This document shows positions 44,387 through 54,566 of a stretch of 64,000 bases of DNA, in pieces. Within the stretch, counting starts at the first letter, position 1. Every line of letters begins with the position of its first letter. The position numbers were made by a program, and so were the translations under genes. Where the stretch lies: assembly GCA_019137255.1 (NCBI GenBank), contig WPDH01000062.1:230377-294376 (forward strand), written 5' to 3'. This DNA is from Corinectria fuckeliana (Eukaryota; Ascomycota; Sordariomycetes; Hypocreales; Nectriaceae). The notes under the pieces are model-generated. The model made no database searches and was not told the DNA's origin. It worked only from the letters and a program-made list of their open reading frames with translations.

Positions 44387-45455
44387 TGTCAATTGGTTGA
44401 CCTTGAAAAGGTGATAGGAAACGTTTGAAGTGGGGGATTTGGTGGCGGATGCCAGTGGTAGTGCTTGGGAGAAATCCCAGACGGGAAGCTAGGCGCGGTC
44501 GTCTACCTAGATATTTGCTACTGGTACTAGCCCGAGGCTTTTTGTTAGATGGACGTAGCAGGGCACCGATGTGGCAAGTTGGAGTCAAGATTTGCTTTCC
44601 AACCTTAGATGCCCAGATCCACAAACATCCAAAATCCCGATGCAACTGAAATACATTGGTTTGCACTGAATTGGCCATTTAAGGGGCGCAGCCCTGGCGA
44701 GGTTGATCGTCTCTCACGGTGTGACGCAGCAATCTTCGTCCCGAACTTTAGGGTAAATACCTTAGCACATCCTGAGCCAGATGCGCCACAAGAAACGAGA
44801 AGCCTGGCCCACCCGCAACGGATGACTCAAAACCGTCGATTTCAAATCGTAAGATAGCATTACGGTACCAAAATCTCTGGCTTTCAAGGAGTCACGAACC
44901 TGATGGGTTCTTTGTGTCCGTTTTATCTGATCATTTCTCTATTCTGACTCACACGGCGTCATCTTGTTAGTGCCTTGCTTGGGTACCTGCTCCCTAGCTT
45001 ACAACTTACCTTAGGCAGAACCTTTACTGAGGCGGTGCACTAAGGCAGTTTTAGACAGCCGCCCACACCTCACTTCTCACTCTCACCTACTCCGTACTTG
45101 CAGCTTAGAAAACGGACTTCCCTTATTTTAAATAGTGTCTAGGTGCGCTTTCTTCGAAATCCCTCGCAACTCAACTCCTGACCGAACAGATCAACACCTC
45201 TCCCAGTCTTTCGCGCGCTACGTCAACGTTTGCCCAAAACGCCAGACAAATTAAGAGGCAGCCTAGGTACTGAGAACCGCCCTTCAAACTACCTAGTAAT
45301 TCCTCTCACCACCTCCACTTCAACAAAGGTCGGAAGTCGTCATCCCCGATTGACGAATCTTTGCCGCAAGAGAAGGAGTACTGGTCATATTAGATTCGTC
45401 TGAGGTGAGAAGTGGACGGTAGGAACCTGGGGCCAAGCGACTGAGAAGCAAGGGC
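44387..45455. promoter_or_regulatory. Divergent intergenic region between ankyrin gene and TRL1
   Basis: 1.07 kb between divergent genes. CTACCTAG/CCTAGGTAC motifs are scattered at about 44505-45295. No open frame or repeat looks real. Confidence 0.45.
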
Positions 45456-48007
45456 ATGTCTGCCCACCTCCAAACATCTTGCCGTGCATTTCTCACACTC
45501 CGCAACAGATACACCTGCAAACGGGCCACTCACAATCTGCGACTTTTCGGTATCATGGCTGCACCATATATTCCTCAGGACGTCGGAGAGGTCTCCCGTA
45601 TGTTGAGTGCCCTTGATGTCGCTCGGAAGGAAAAAAACCGCGGGAGCCTCGCGGTCAAGAAGACTACGTTTAACGTCAAGGGATCTCAGGATGGAATCCA
45701 GGTCGACTCGTGGAGGATGCAGGAGTGGGACTATAAGCGACGCAACTTACCCACCTATGCTCGCGGCCTCTTCACCACTGAGACGAGGAGAAAGCAGCCT
45801 GAAATTGCCGTCAGAGGCTACGACAAGTTCTTCAATACTGACGAGGTCCATGAAACCAAGTGGTCTAACATTTTGACTAGAACCCGGGGCCCATACGAAC
45901 TGACTCTCAAGGAGAACGGATGCATCATCTTCATCGCTGGCCTCGAGGATGACACTCTCATCGTGTGCAGTAAGCACTCCACCGGTGATCGGAACGACAT
46001 CACGGTCAGTCATGCTGGTGCCGGGGAGCGGCGCATTGAACAGCAGTTAGCTGCTATAGGTAAGACCAAGGCCGACCTAGCCCGGGAGCTACGCAAAAGG
46101 AACGTCACTGCTGTGGCCGAGCTTTGCGACGACGCCTTTGAAGAGCATATCTTGGCTTATACGCCCGACAAAGCCGGCCTTTACCTCCATGGTATTAACC
46201 TCAACCTCCCAGAGTTTGCTACTTACCCCAGCAACTTTGTTCAGGAATTTGCCGAGGAATGGGGCTTCATCAAGACTGGCCTTATAGTCATGAACGACAT
46301 CCAAAAGGTCAAGGCTTTCCTCGAAGAGACAGCTGAGACTGGCGCTTATGATGGCCGAGATGTTGAGGGCTTCGTCATCCGCTGCAAAATGACTCACGAT
46401 CCCAACGCAGCCCCTTACCGCGATTGGTTCTTCAAGTACAAGTTCGAGGAGCCTTACCTCATGTATCGACAGTGGAGGGAGTGTACCAAGGCTCTGATTT
46501 CTGGCAAGCAGCCCAGGTTCAAAAAACATCTCGCTATTACAGAGGAATATCTGATGTACGCCCGTAAGCGCCTGGCACACGACCCCAAACTGGCCAAAGA
46601 GTACAACCTGAATCACGGAATCATATCTCTCCGCGATGACTTCTTGAACTTCAAGAACCTTAAGGGGTCTGATGCTGCCAACATGGAGGGTATGGAGGAC
46701 CTCGATCCATTGGTCATGACAGAGGTCACAGGCGATGTTATCCTTTGCCCCATTGCCACTATTGGCTGTGGTAAGACAACCATTGCGTTGGCTCTGACCC
46801 ACCTGCTTGGATGGGGCCACGTCCAAAACGACAACATCTCGGGCAAGGGTCGACCCCCTAGGTTCACCAAGGCCGTTCTGGATCAACTCAAGGATCATGC
46901 AGCCGTACTTGCAGACCGCAATAACGCCCAGAGACACGAGAGAAAGCAATTCATCACTGATGTTAAGCTTCAACATGCTACAGCCAAGCTTGTGTGCCTC
47001 AATTTTAAGCATGACGAAGAATCCGTTGACGAGATTCGGCGTATCACTCAGGAAAGAGTGATCGAACGTGGCGACAATCACCAGACCATCCATGCTGCAA
47101 CCGAGAAAAAAAAATTTATTGGTGTCATGGAAGGATTCATTAACCGTTTTGAGCCCTGCAACCCGCATGCCCGCCCAGATGACGGCTTTGACGTTGTCAT
47201 TGACCTTGACCCAACGGCGGGAAGTCGTCAAAACCTCGAGACTGTGGTAACACAGTTGAACAACTTCTTCCCAAATCTTGTCAAGGGAGTCCCTGAGCCT
47301 GAGCAACTCGACGCAGCGATGGAGGCAGCGCTCGGTTACAAGCCCGATTTCAAGCACGATATTCCTGATCGGGGCAGAAAGGGCGACACCAGCAGGCAAC
47401 AAAAGACGAAGAAGCCGCCACAGTTGGAATACATATCCGTTTCCGTCAATGCTCAGGAGGTCAAAGCGTTGCTTGAGGATGCCTTCAAGGGAACTAGTCC
47501 CGAGATTTCACGGTTTTACATGCAGCTGAAGCAGACGCGGCGTCTTCAACCCAATTTCCACGTCACCTTGATTCATCGTTCAGCTTGTCAAGAACACCCC
47601 GAGTTATGGCAGCGGTACTCTACCCTGCATTCCGACGCACAAGCAGCTGGCACTACCGATGCGAGGCTGGGAGACTGCGATGTTCTACTAGAGCGGGTAA
47701 GAGTGCCAACGACTCCCCAAAACACGACGACGCTGACATTTTTGCACAGATTGTTTTCGATGACCGGATCATGTCTATTGTTGTCCGCCTAATAGACCAA
47801 GACGGCAACTGGGAGTGCGTCAATCGTGTGGCGCATATAACAGTTGGAACCCGGGACACTTCCGTAAAGCCGAAGGAGAGCAACGACTTGCTAGCAAGTT
47901 GGCTGGAAACGGGCAGCGCCGCCGAGACGAATATCCACGACATTGTCTTTGAGAAGAAGCCTACGCTGAAGGGTAAGGTGACCGGGGTGTTATCCGGGGG
48001 GAGGTAG
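45456..48007 (+). CDS. TRL1: tRNA ligase, fungal Trl1 type (ligase-kinase-cyclic phosphodiesterase)
   Basis: Heals and seals tRNA halves after intron removal and, in yeast, joins HAC1 mRNA in the unfolded-protein response. Exons 45456-47696 and 47750-48007 give 832 aa in the three-domain order of Trl1. The adenylyltransferase has nucleotidyl-lysine motif KENGC near residue 152 and DVEGFVIRCK near 305. The polynucleotide kinase has P-loop GCGKTT near 438. The 2',3'-cyclic phosphodiesterase has paired motifs HVTLIHR (~703) and HITVGTR (~776), the second only after splicing. All catalytic elements are present. The first 33 residues (MSAHLQTSCRAFLTLRNRYTCKR and on) precede a second in-frame ATG at 45555 that starts MAAPYIPQDV; they resemble a mitochondrial presequence, so two products are possible. 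Confidence 0.96.
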
Positions 48008-48365
48008 AGGAAATGACCCATAAATACTGCGTGTACAAAAAGAAGAGGCGAGCTGAGCTAGGCGAGCTCATTCCAGAGGAGAAGCATCCGATGATAGATG
48101 AGTGCTAGACACGCTTGGGGGCAGGCGTCACCACGTTACCATTCGCAAGAGCGACGTCCAATAAAACATGATCAAATCAAGCATTGAAAACTATTTTGTG
48201 ACACATGGTCGAGCACGTCAAAGGAGTTGCATATATACACTGGAAGCAACGATGTCTTGTGGTAGGCTCTAAGTAGTATCGTACGTCCATGAGTCAAAAG
48301 AGGTATTACAGGTGTGATTAAGGAGGAGAACACACGACACAAAACTAGCCAGGCCTTCCCAGGGG
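48008..48365. other. Convergent 3' region between TRL1 and the DUF4870-like gene
   Basis: 358 bases of probable 3' untranslated sequence; nothing else recognised. Confidence 0.4.
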
Positions 48366-49153
48366 TCACTCGTCGTCGAGAAACCGACTTGCTAAGTTCC
48401 CAAAGAAAGGCACCTCATACCTAAAGATGCTGTCAGTATAAGACTAGCGCCAATGCTCGTCGTTTCAATACATACCTATCCAGAATCTCAGCGTCTCGAT
48501 AAGCTCTCAACGACAAGGCACCGATTAGAGCCAGATCGCAGAGGAAGAAGAACCAGCTCAGGAATGTTGACCATGCGAAAATGAGGTGGAAGACCATGAT
48601 GGCTGTGAATAACAGCGCCGACTGCCAGGCATGGAACCTACCCCGTGAGCATTAGCATCCAGTCTAGGAGAGGTGGCACAAAAGGAAATCAAGAGCAATC
48701 TAGCTAAGCCTTGCGTGGTTGCTCTTGCGCCATGGGATAGAAACCATCTCGTCGAACCAAGACCCGAACATACCTCACATAGTCACTGTTGCGCTCCAAT
48801 ATCAGCAAGACAATTGCGCCCAGAGGCGGAAACACCAGGTAGGCTAGACACGCCTCGTAGTCGAGCCGCATACCCAAGCTTGTATCAAACTCGCTGACTT
48901 CGGCGGTGGGATATGCACCCGGCATCGTGCTTGGGGCCCCAAATGCCCTGGTATCTGCCCCAGCAGCCCAGTCGCTACCCTGGCCATCAAAGCCGCCCCA
49001 TCCTCGTTGCGGTTGAGGATGTTGAAGAGGCGGCGGGGAGGCGACGGGTGAGAAGGATCGTCTGGCGTCATACGAATGTCGTGGGGAGGCGTACTCGGGG
49101 GATGCTACGCGACCATGCTCGGGCGGGGAGGACTGGTAGGGAGCGAAGTCCAT
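48366..49153 (-). CDS. DUF4870/UPF0132 (Tic20-like) family membrane protein
   Basis: 198 aa from minus strand exons 49153-48774, 48637-48476 and 48420-48366 (introns of 136 and 55 nt). Residues 1-90 are proline/serine-rich and disordered, facing the cytosol if the family topology holds. Then come three to four membrane segments: ACLAYLVFPPLGAIVLLIL (~100-118), the signature SDYVRFHAWQSALLF (the family reads FVRFHA-QS), and the hydrophobic stretches AIMVFHLIFAW and FFFLCDLALIGAL. It ends YEVPFFGNLASRF, a motif usual at the end of this family. Function is unknown; relatives occur from bacteria to fungi and are placed near the Tic20 superfamily. The first exon's open frame runs past the donor into a false C-terminus, so splicing decides the call. 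Confidence 0.85.
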
Positions 49154-50257
49154 GGTTGGGATGGAATATGGATGATCGGCTTCGGGTATCGGGGATCGAG
49201 CACTTCCATGCAGTCTTGATCAGTGCCTATAAAAGAGAGCCGAGAAAGAGTCGCTCTATGCTTTGGGGCTTGAAGCGGGACCAGGCAGTTCTCGTAAAGC
49301 GCAAGTGTTTGCTGGTCAAGGGCCAGTGTAGCCTCACTGCCGTGATAGTGGTTGCCCGAGAGGTACGGGGGATAGTCGCGTCGCAAGCTTGAGGGTGGTT
49401 GCGGCTGTATATAATTTCGCGTGTACAGGAGTATTTATCCAGGAGCGTCGAGGGGGGTGAAAGCAAGTAGAGGGGGCGAGTGGGAGGGCTTTCGGGATGG
49501 AGAGAGAGGGTTATTCGAGGTCGCGTTGACGATGGCGATCCCACCTCGGAGGTGGAGGAGGCACGACAGCTTGGCACCGAGCTTAGGTGCCTTCCATGCG
49601 GGCCCCCTGGCGCCACATATACATACCTACCGTATTATCTCAAGGAATCGATCCCGGCGATGGATACTGTTTTGACCTTAGCCACCATTTATCTACTCTT
49701 ATTTGATCGTGGCATGCAGATGAGAATGCCCAATGAGTGAGATGACTGGCGGTAGGGGCTAAAAAGCATCCATTAAACACCTTTCGCTGCCTGCGCCTGT
49801 CAAGTGTTAGCCTGTGAAGCTCCCTGAAGACGCCCCAATTGGGAGCCCCGTACGGCCACTAGACTAGACATTACCCGACAGCCACCTGACTATAGGCTAT
49901 GAAGTTCGAAGTACGAACAGTCCCCTAATAAATTGCTATCCGCCGCGAGTCGTGTCCGAGGACTCATGACATGGATCCGTTCGTCCATACGCAGCTGAGC
50001 CATTCACGCACCCCAACTCCAGAGGCAGGCCTAACAAGGCAATACGCACCAAATATTAACAACAGGTAAGTTAAGCTGCGGACTCGGAGAATATGATTAC
50101 CTCAAGGGGTAAAGACCTCGGTATGATAAGTAACTTATACGGCTGGGTGTCCAACAGCCGTTGCTCAGCCTCCTATGCTGTTTGTACATATACACAATGT
50201 CCCTTAGGCGGGTACCTTATTCATACACTCCGCTTAACATCACAGGCTTCATGTCTA
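49154..50257. other. Intergenic region between the DUF4870-like gene and uL10m
   Basis: 1.1 kb. The part nearest 49154 is the leader of the minus-strand membrane-protein gene and is open over about 90 codons, but it shows no family resemblance. The rest is featureless apart from short TTAAC/GTAAGTTAAG words near 50065. Confidence 0.4.
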
Positions 50258-51265
50258 CTATTCCTCCTTCTGCTCTTCATTCTGACCCTTGTTCTCCTCT
50301 TCCAACTGTGTCTTCCGGCCTTCCAGGGCCAGCCACAAGCTCTTGCTACCGCCTTCTAGGGCGTTGGTGACGCCCAGGCCGGCGCCCTGGAGAATTCCAA
50401 CAAGCTGTGCCCGCAGTCCATCCATGCCCCCCTGGATGCCACCGACCCAGTTGACGCCCATCTTGTCAAAGATCTTATCCTCGATTCGGCCTCCTACAAG
50501 GAGAAGCTTGGCCAGTCCATTCTGACAGACAGGGTCGTGGTAGCCGGGGCTCTTCTTCCTCGTTGGCGCTGGGAATTGTCCTGAAATTGGGGAAAGCACG
50601 CTGAGTGCTGCAGCGACATGGGCTGGGGATACAGCGGGCAGCATCAGTGCGGCGAGGGGTCCAACCATAAGCGGCTCGATTTGGGCAAACGACGAGTCCG
50701 CAGGAATGTCAGCATCCTTAACAGCTTCATATGCGGCTTCGGAGAGATCGTGAACAACAGGTCCACGGGCTGTTCGTGCAGTAGTGGCTGACGCCGCCGC
50801 AGCCTCTGGGTTGTAGAATTCGACAATCTTCAGAGCCACACTCAGCATGTTCGTCCTCAGAACCTGCAACTGCACTAGAGGGGTGATGTCGAGTGGCTCA
50901 GTACCTGGGGCGGTATTAGGCGGGGCCACTTCCAGCAAGACCTTCTTTAGTTCTCGTCGCACAGCAGCCCACTCAATAGCCGTTAAGTTGCTGTGCTGGA
51001 AGAAGAGGATCAAAGGAGTGGTGCGGAGCATTGACGTGTATGTTCGTATCAGCTGGCTTTTTCTCGTCTCCACGGGTCTAGCACTCGGAGGCTTCGTCGG
51101 AGGGATGTATTCGACGGGTGAGCGGATAGCGGAAACGGCTGCGGACTGTTTCCCGGAGGTCGAGACACTACGAAGCGCGAGAGCCCATGGCTTTTGCGGT
51201 ATGGTTGATTCCCTGCGCAATTGGCGCACGCAGAGTGACGCTGTTCGAGATATTCGTGGCGCCAT
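50258..51265 (-). CDS. MRPL11: Mitochondrial large ribosomal subunit protein uL10m
   Basis: 335 aa, single exon, ATG at 51265. The N-terminus (MAPRISRTASLCVRQLRRES) is arginine- and serine-rich without acidic residues, a mitochondrial presequence. The L10 core begins at KSQLIRTYTSMLRTTPLILFFQHSNLTAIEW, the strand-helix start of the uL10 fold, and includes REIKKVL-like RRELKKVLLEV, VGPLAALMLPAVSPAHVAAAL and AKLLLVGGRIEDKIFD. It matches the yeast Mrpl11 class rather than cytosolic P0. A long acidic, glutamine-rich tail (TQLEEENKGQNEEQKEE) ends it. It sits on the stalk base of the mitoribosome. Divergent from RPT5 with 469 bp between start codons. Confidence 0.85.
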   Translation of the reverse strand: MAPRISRTASLCVRQLRRESTIPQKPWALALRSVSTSGKQSAAVSAIRSPVEYIPPTKPPSARPVETRKSQLIRTYTSMLRTTPLILFFQHSNLTAIEWAAVRRELKKVLLEVAPPNTAPGTEPLDITPLVQLQVLRTNMLSVALKIVEFYNPEAAAASATTARTARGPVVHDLSEAAYEAVKDADIPADSSFAQIEPLMVGPLAALMLPAVSPAHVAAALSVLSPISGQFPAPTRKKSPGYHDPVCQNGLAKLLLVGGRIEDKIFDKMGVNWVGGIQGGMDGLRAQLVGILQGAGLGVTNALEGGSKSLWLALEGRKTQLEEENKGQNEEQKEE

Positions 51266-51734
51266 TTTTTCTAAGCCCCCAGAAGAGTTACGATCAGCTG
51301 TCAGTTCTATTATGGGAACTCTCGACTTACGTAGTTACAAAATTGGTTGCCAGCTCGTCCTCACGCTGTAGTCGAAAATTCCGTGAGGGAATGGAGATCT
51401 CGCGCCGCTGCCAATGATGGGTCCCCTGGCTGTATAATGGCCCGTGCACCCGGAACAAACCACCGCCGTCCCCCGGCGGCTACGTACCTCGTAGCCCAGG
51501 GACCAATTGCTGCCGAGCTGTGCTGTGCATTGCCAGCCAGGAGCCAGGTTGATTACGCGCGCGACCTGACTGCCTACTCTGAAGCTTCAACCACCAAACA
51601 GCATCGATCGCCTCCACTCATACTTTCCCTTCTTCCAACATCCGCCACCACAAAGTCGTTGCTACCGTTCATCATTCATTCAGTGATCTTCTGTCGCATT
51701 CTTCGGATCATCACCGCCCACCACACTTTCCACT
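51266..51734. promoter_or_regulatory. Shared divergent promoter of uL10m and RPT5
   Basis: 469 bases between two start codons. I looked for the proteasome-gene PACE element (GGTGGCAAA or its complement) and did not find an exact copy. The last 130 bases before RPT5 are CT-rich leader. Confidence 0.5.
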
Positions 51735-53288
51735 ATGTCGACTCTCGAAGAGCTCGAGGACCTCGATCGCAGAGAGAAGGAGGACAAGAAGCGAGATGGC
51801 AGCGACGACAAGGACCAGAAGAAGGGCGCAGATGGTGATGCGGAGATGAAGGATGCTGAAGAGGACGACGACGACATCCTTGATGAAGAGATCCTCGGAC
51901 TCAGCACACAGGATATTCAGACGCGGAAACGACTGCTCGAGAACGATTCTCGAATCATGAAGAGCGAGCTTTCACGGTTATCACATGAGAAGGCTGCCAT
52001 GGGCGAGAAGATCAAGGAGAATCTGGACAAGATTGCCAACAATAGGTGGGTTTTCATTACCTTTGACTGATTGGGGGGGGCGCCACCTCTAACCGGAGCT
52101 CCAGGCAACTTCCCTACCTAGTGGGAAACGTCGTTGAGCTCCTCGACTTGGACCCGACTGCTGAGTCCTCCGAAGAGGGCGCCAATATCGATCTAGATGC
52201 GACTCGAGTAGGCAAGTCCGCCGTCATCAAGACCTCAACCCGCCAAACAATCTTCCTCCCCTTGATCGGTCTTGTGGATGCCGACAAGCTTAAGCCTGGC
52301 GACCTCATTGGTGTCAACAAAGACTCGTACCTCATCCTCGACACCTTACCCGCCGAGTACGACAGCCGTGTCAAGGCAATGGAGGTCGATGAGAAGCCTA
52401 CCGAGCAGTACACAGATGTGGGTGGACTGGACAAGCAGATCGAAGAGCTGGTTGAGGCTATCGTCTGGCCCATGAAGGAAGCCGAGCGTTTCAAAAAGAT
52501 TGGCATCAAGGCCCCAAAGGGTACGTTGAGTGGATGGTTCTATATACCAAGGTCAGGCTGACACACAATTTAGGTGCCCTCATGTACGGCCCTCCCGGTA
52601 CTGGCAAGACCCTCCTGGCAAGAGCTTGTGCGGCTCAGACAGACGCCACCTTTTTGAAGCTGGCAGGACCTCAACTTGTACAGATGTTCATTGGCGACGG
52701 CGCCAAGCTCGTTCGTGACTGCTTCGCGTTGGCCAAGGAGAAGGCGCCGGCTATTATCTTCATTGACGAGCTGGATGCCGTCGGTACCAAGCGCTTCGAC
52801 AGCGAGAAGAGCGGCGACCGAGAGGTGCAGCGAACCATGCTGGAGCTTCTGAACCAGCTCGACGGGTTCGCCTCAGACGACCGAATCAAGGTCTTGGCTG
52901 CCACCAACCGTGTCGATGTGCTTGATCCTGCCCTCCTGCGATCTGGTCGATTGGATCGCAAGATTGAGTTCCCGCTACCAAACGAAGAGGCTCGAGCCCA
53001 AATTCTCAAGATTCATTCCCGCAAGATGAAGGTCGTCGCCGGAGTGAACTGGGGTGAGCTTGCGCGGAGCACTGACGAGTTTGGTGGTGCCATGCTGAAG
53101 GCGGTGTGCGTGGAGGCGGGTATGATTGCGCTGCGGTTGGGCAAGAACAAGATTGGACACGAGCATTATGTGGACGCTATCGCGGAGGTGCAGGCCAAGA
53201 AGAAGGACGTAAGTTATGAAACTACTGACGCCATATGTGACAGTGTTTTGCTAACAGGGATGTGCAGACTGTCAACTTCTATGCTTAA
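51735..53288 (+). CDS. RPT5: 26S proteasome regulatory particle ATPase RPT5
   Basis: One of six AAA+ ATPases of the proteasome base, which unfold substrates and open the 20S gate. Exons 51735-52045, 52105-52520, 52574-53208, 53268-53288 give 460 aa. In order: acidic N-terminus, coiled coil (~55-105), OB domain, then the AAA module. The module has the inter-domain text [21 protein letters not shown], Walker A GPPGTGKT (~248-255), Walker [12 protein letters not shown] and the arginine-finger block [13 protein letters not shown]. The final 7-codon exon supplies TVNFYA, a C-terminal hydrophobic-Tyr-X (HbYX) motif that docks into the 20S pockets and is characteristic of RPT5. The helix usually written [14 protein letters not shown] reads [14 protein letters not shown] here (~residue 412). 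Confidence 0.97.
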
Positions 53289-54566
53289 TTTATGGAACGG
53301 CGGCAAACTGGGGCTTGTAATAGAGCCATCGCAGTATTCGCAGGGGCCAAGCCTTGGCGTAGAATAGAAGAAAGGACTGAATCCATAGACGAATGTACCA
53401 CTATTGATAGCGGAATTTGCATCCATCGACTGCGAATTTGAAGCCGGTGAAGCCACGAGACGAGGAATTAGAGGATATAGGGGGTAATAATTGGCGATAC
53501 ACTATAACCGAGGCAAGGCAGAGAGCCCTTCGCCCTTGAATGAAGTTAGTCGTAACACAGTCGCCCGTCTGGCTTTAGACTAATTAGTGGTTCGTCGATC
53601 TAATAGCCCAGCACTGCCAGCACGTGAAGGTGACGTTGAAGCCAGCGAGGCCGTGACGAGTGTTTGGCAATTGTGTTTGCTAGGTACCTACGCGGGTGAC
53701 AGGTGTTTTTCAGCATTGACGAACTCGTTCCACATAAGTCTCGAACTATCAAAATATTTTCAAATTGATAGGGCTCGTGATAATCGGGTTTAGTTAGTAT
53801 TTTTAACTATTCAGGAGTTATATTGAGTGCACCTACCGGTGTTGAAATACGACCAACACTGGCGTAGGTACTTGGGTACGTAGAGTCTCATATCTACTAT
53901 TAGGTAAGCGAGTATCCCGTTTAGGAATTCAGCTTGAGCACTGCGCACCACTAATCATGCATAGAGTACGTCATTGCGGTACGTCCAGGTTGGCTACGTT
54001 CTCAAGCACGTCGCGATGATGAAACGATCTCGATGATGTCGGGGCTAATCACCGATGACGATGGTGATGATGAGGATGATGAGACCAGCTCGGCCTGTGG
54101 GTGGCCTACCTCAGGTCACAACGGGGTCACCAGACAGCCAGTCCAGCGTCCTTTTGGGAGCTTTCGTCGCTTGCTACCGACTAGAGAACAAAGGCGGTGC
54201 ATGCCTAGCAACCTTAGGTACTAGGTAAGTCAGTAGTACTGTAGGTAGCACAGGTACTTGCCCCCGTTCCAATCAATCACAATCGGGAGGGGGAAGGTTC
54301 CAGCCACTCCAACTCCAGTGACGTTATTGATTCCTCTGCTGTGGCTTGCTGCTTTCCTCTCCCCTACTATTTTTTCCGGAACCACACTTCACTTCTTTAT
54401 CTCTCCCTCCTAACCTCCACTTCTCCGACTTTGATCAAGAACACCACCCCATCTCTTGAACATTTCTTCGTTTCCTGTCGAACATTTGCATACAAAACCA
54501 CTCGAGCACCGTTACCCACATCCTCTCTGTCACAGTACGGCTCGCAGCAGCCAACACAATCTGACG
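53289..54566. other. Intergenic region between RPT5 and the ISH1-like gene
   Basis: 1.28 kb. TAGGTACC/GTAGGTACTTGGGTACG and CTTAGGTACTAGGTAAG motifs are frequent at about 53684-54260, and GATGA trinucleotide-like repeats at about 54030-54085. The last 200 bases form a CT- and CA-rich leader. No gene seen. Confidence 0.45.

Noticed and set aside
46089..47402. 437-codon open frame antisense to TRL1
   Set aside because: Lies wholly within the conserved kinase and ligase coding region and has no family resemblance; a shadow frame.
49105..49386. 94-codon open frame antisense/upstream of the DUF4870-like gene
   Set aside because: Falls in that gene's probable leader; no family resemblance or splice link to the membrane domain.
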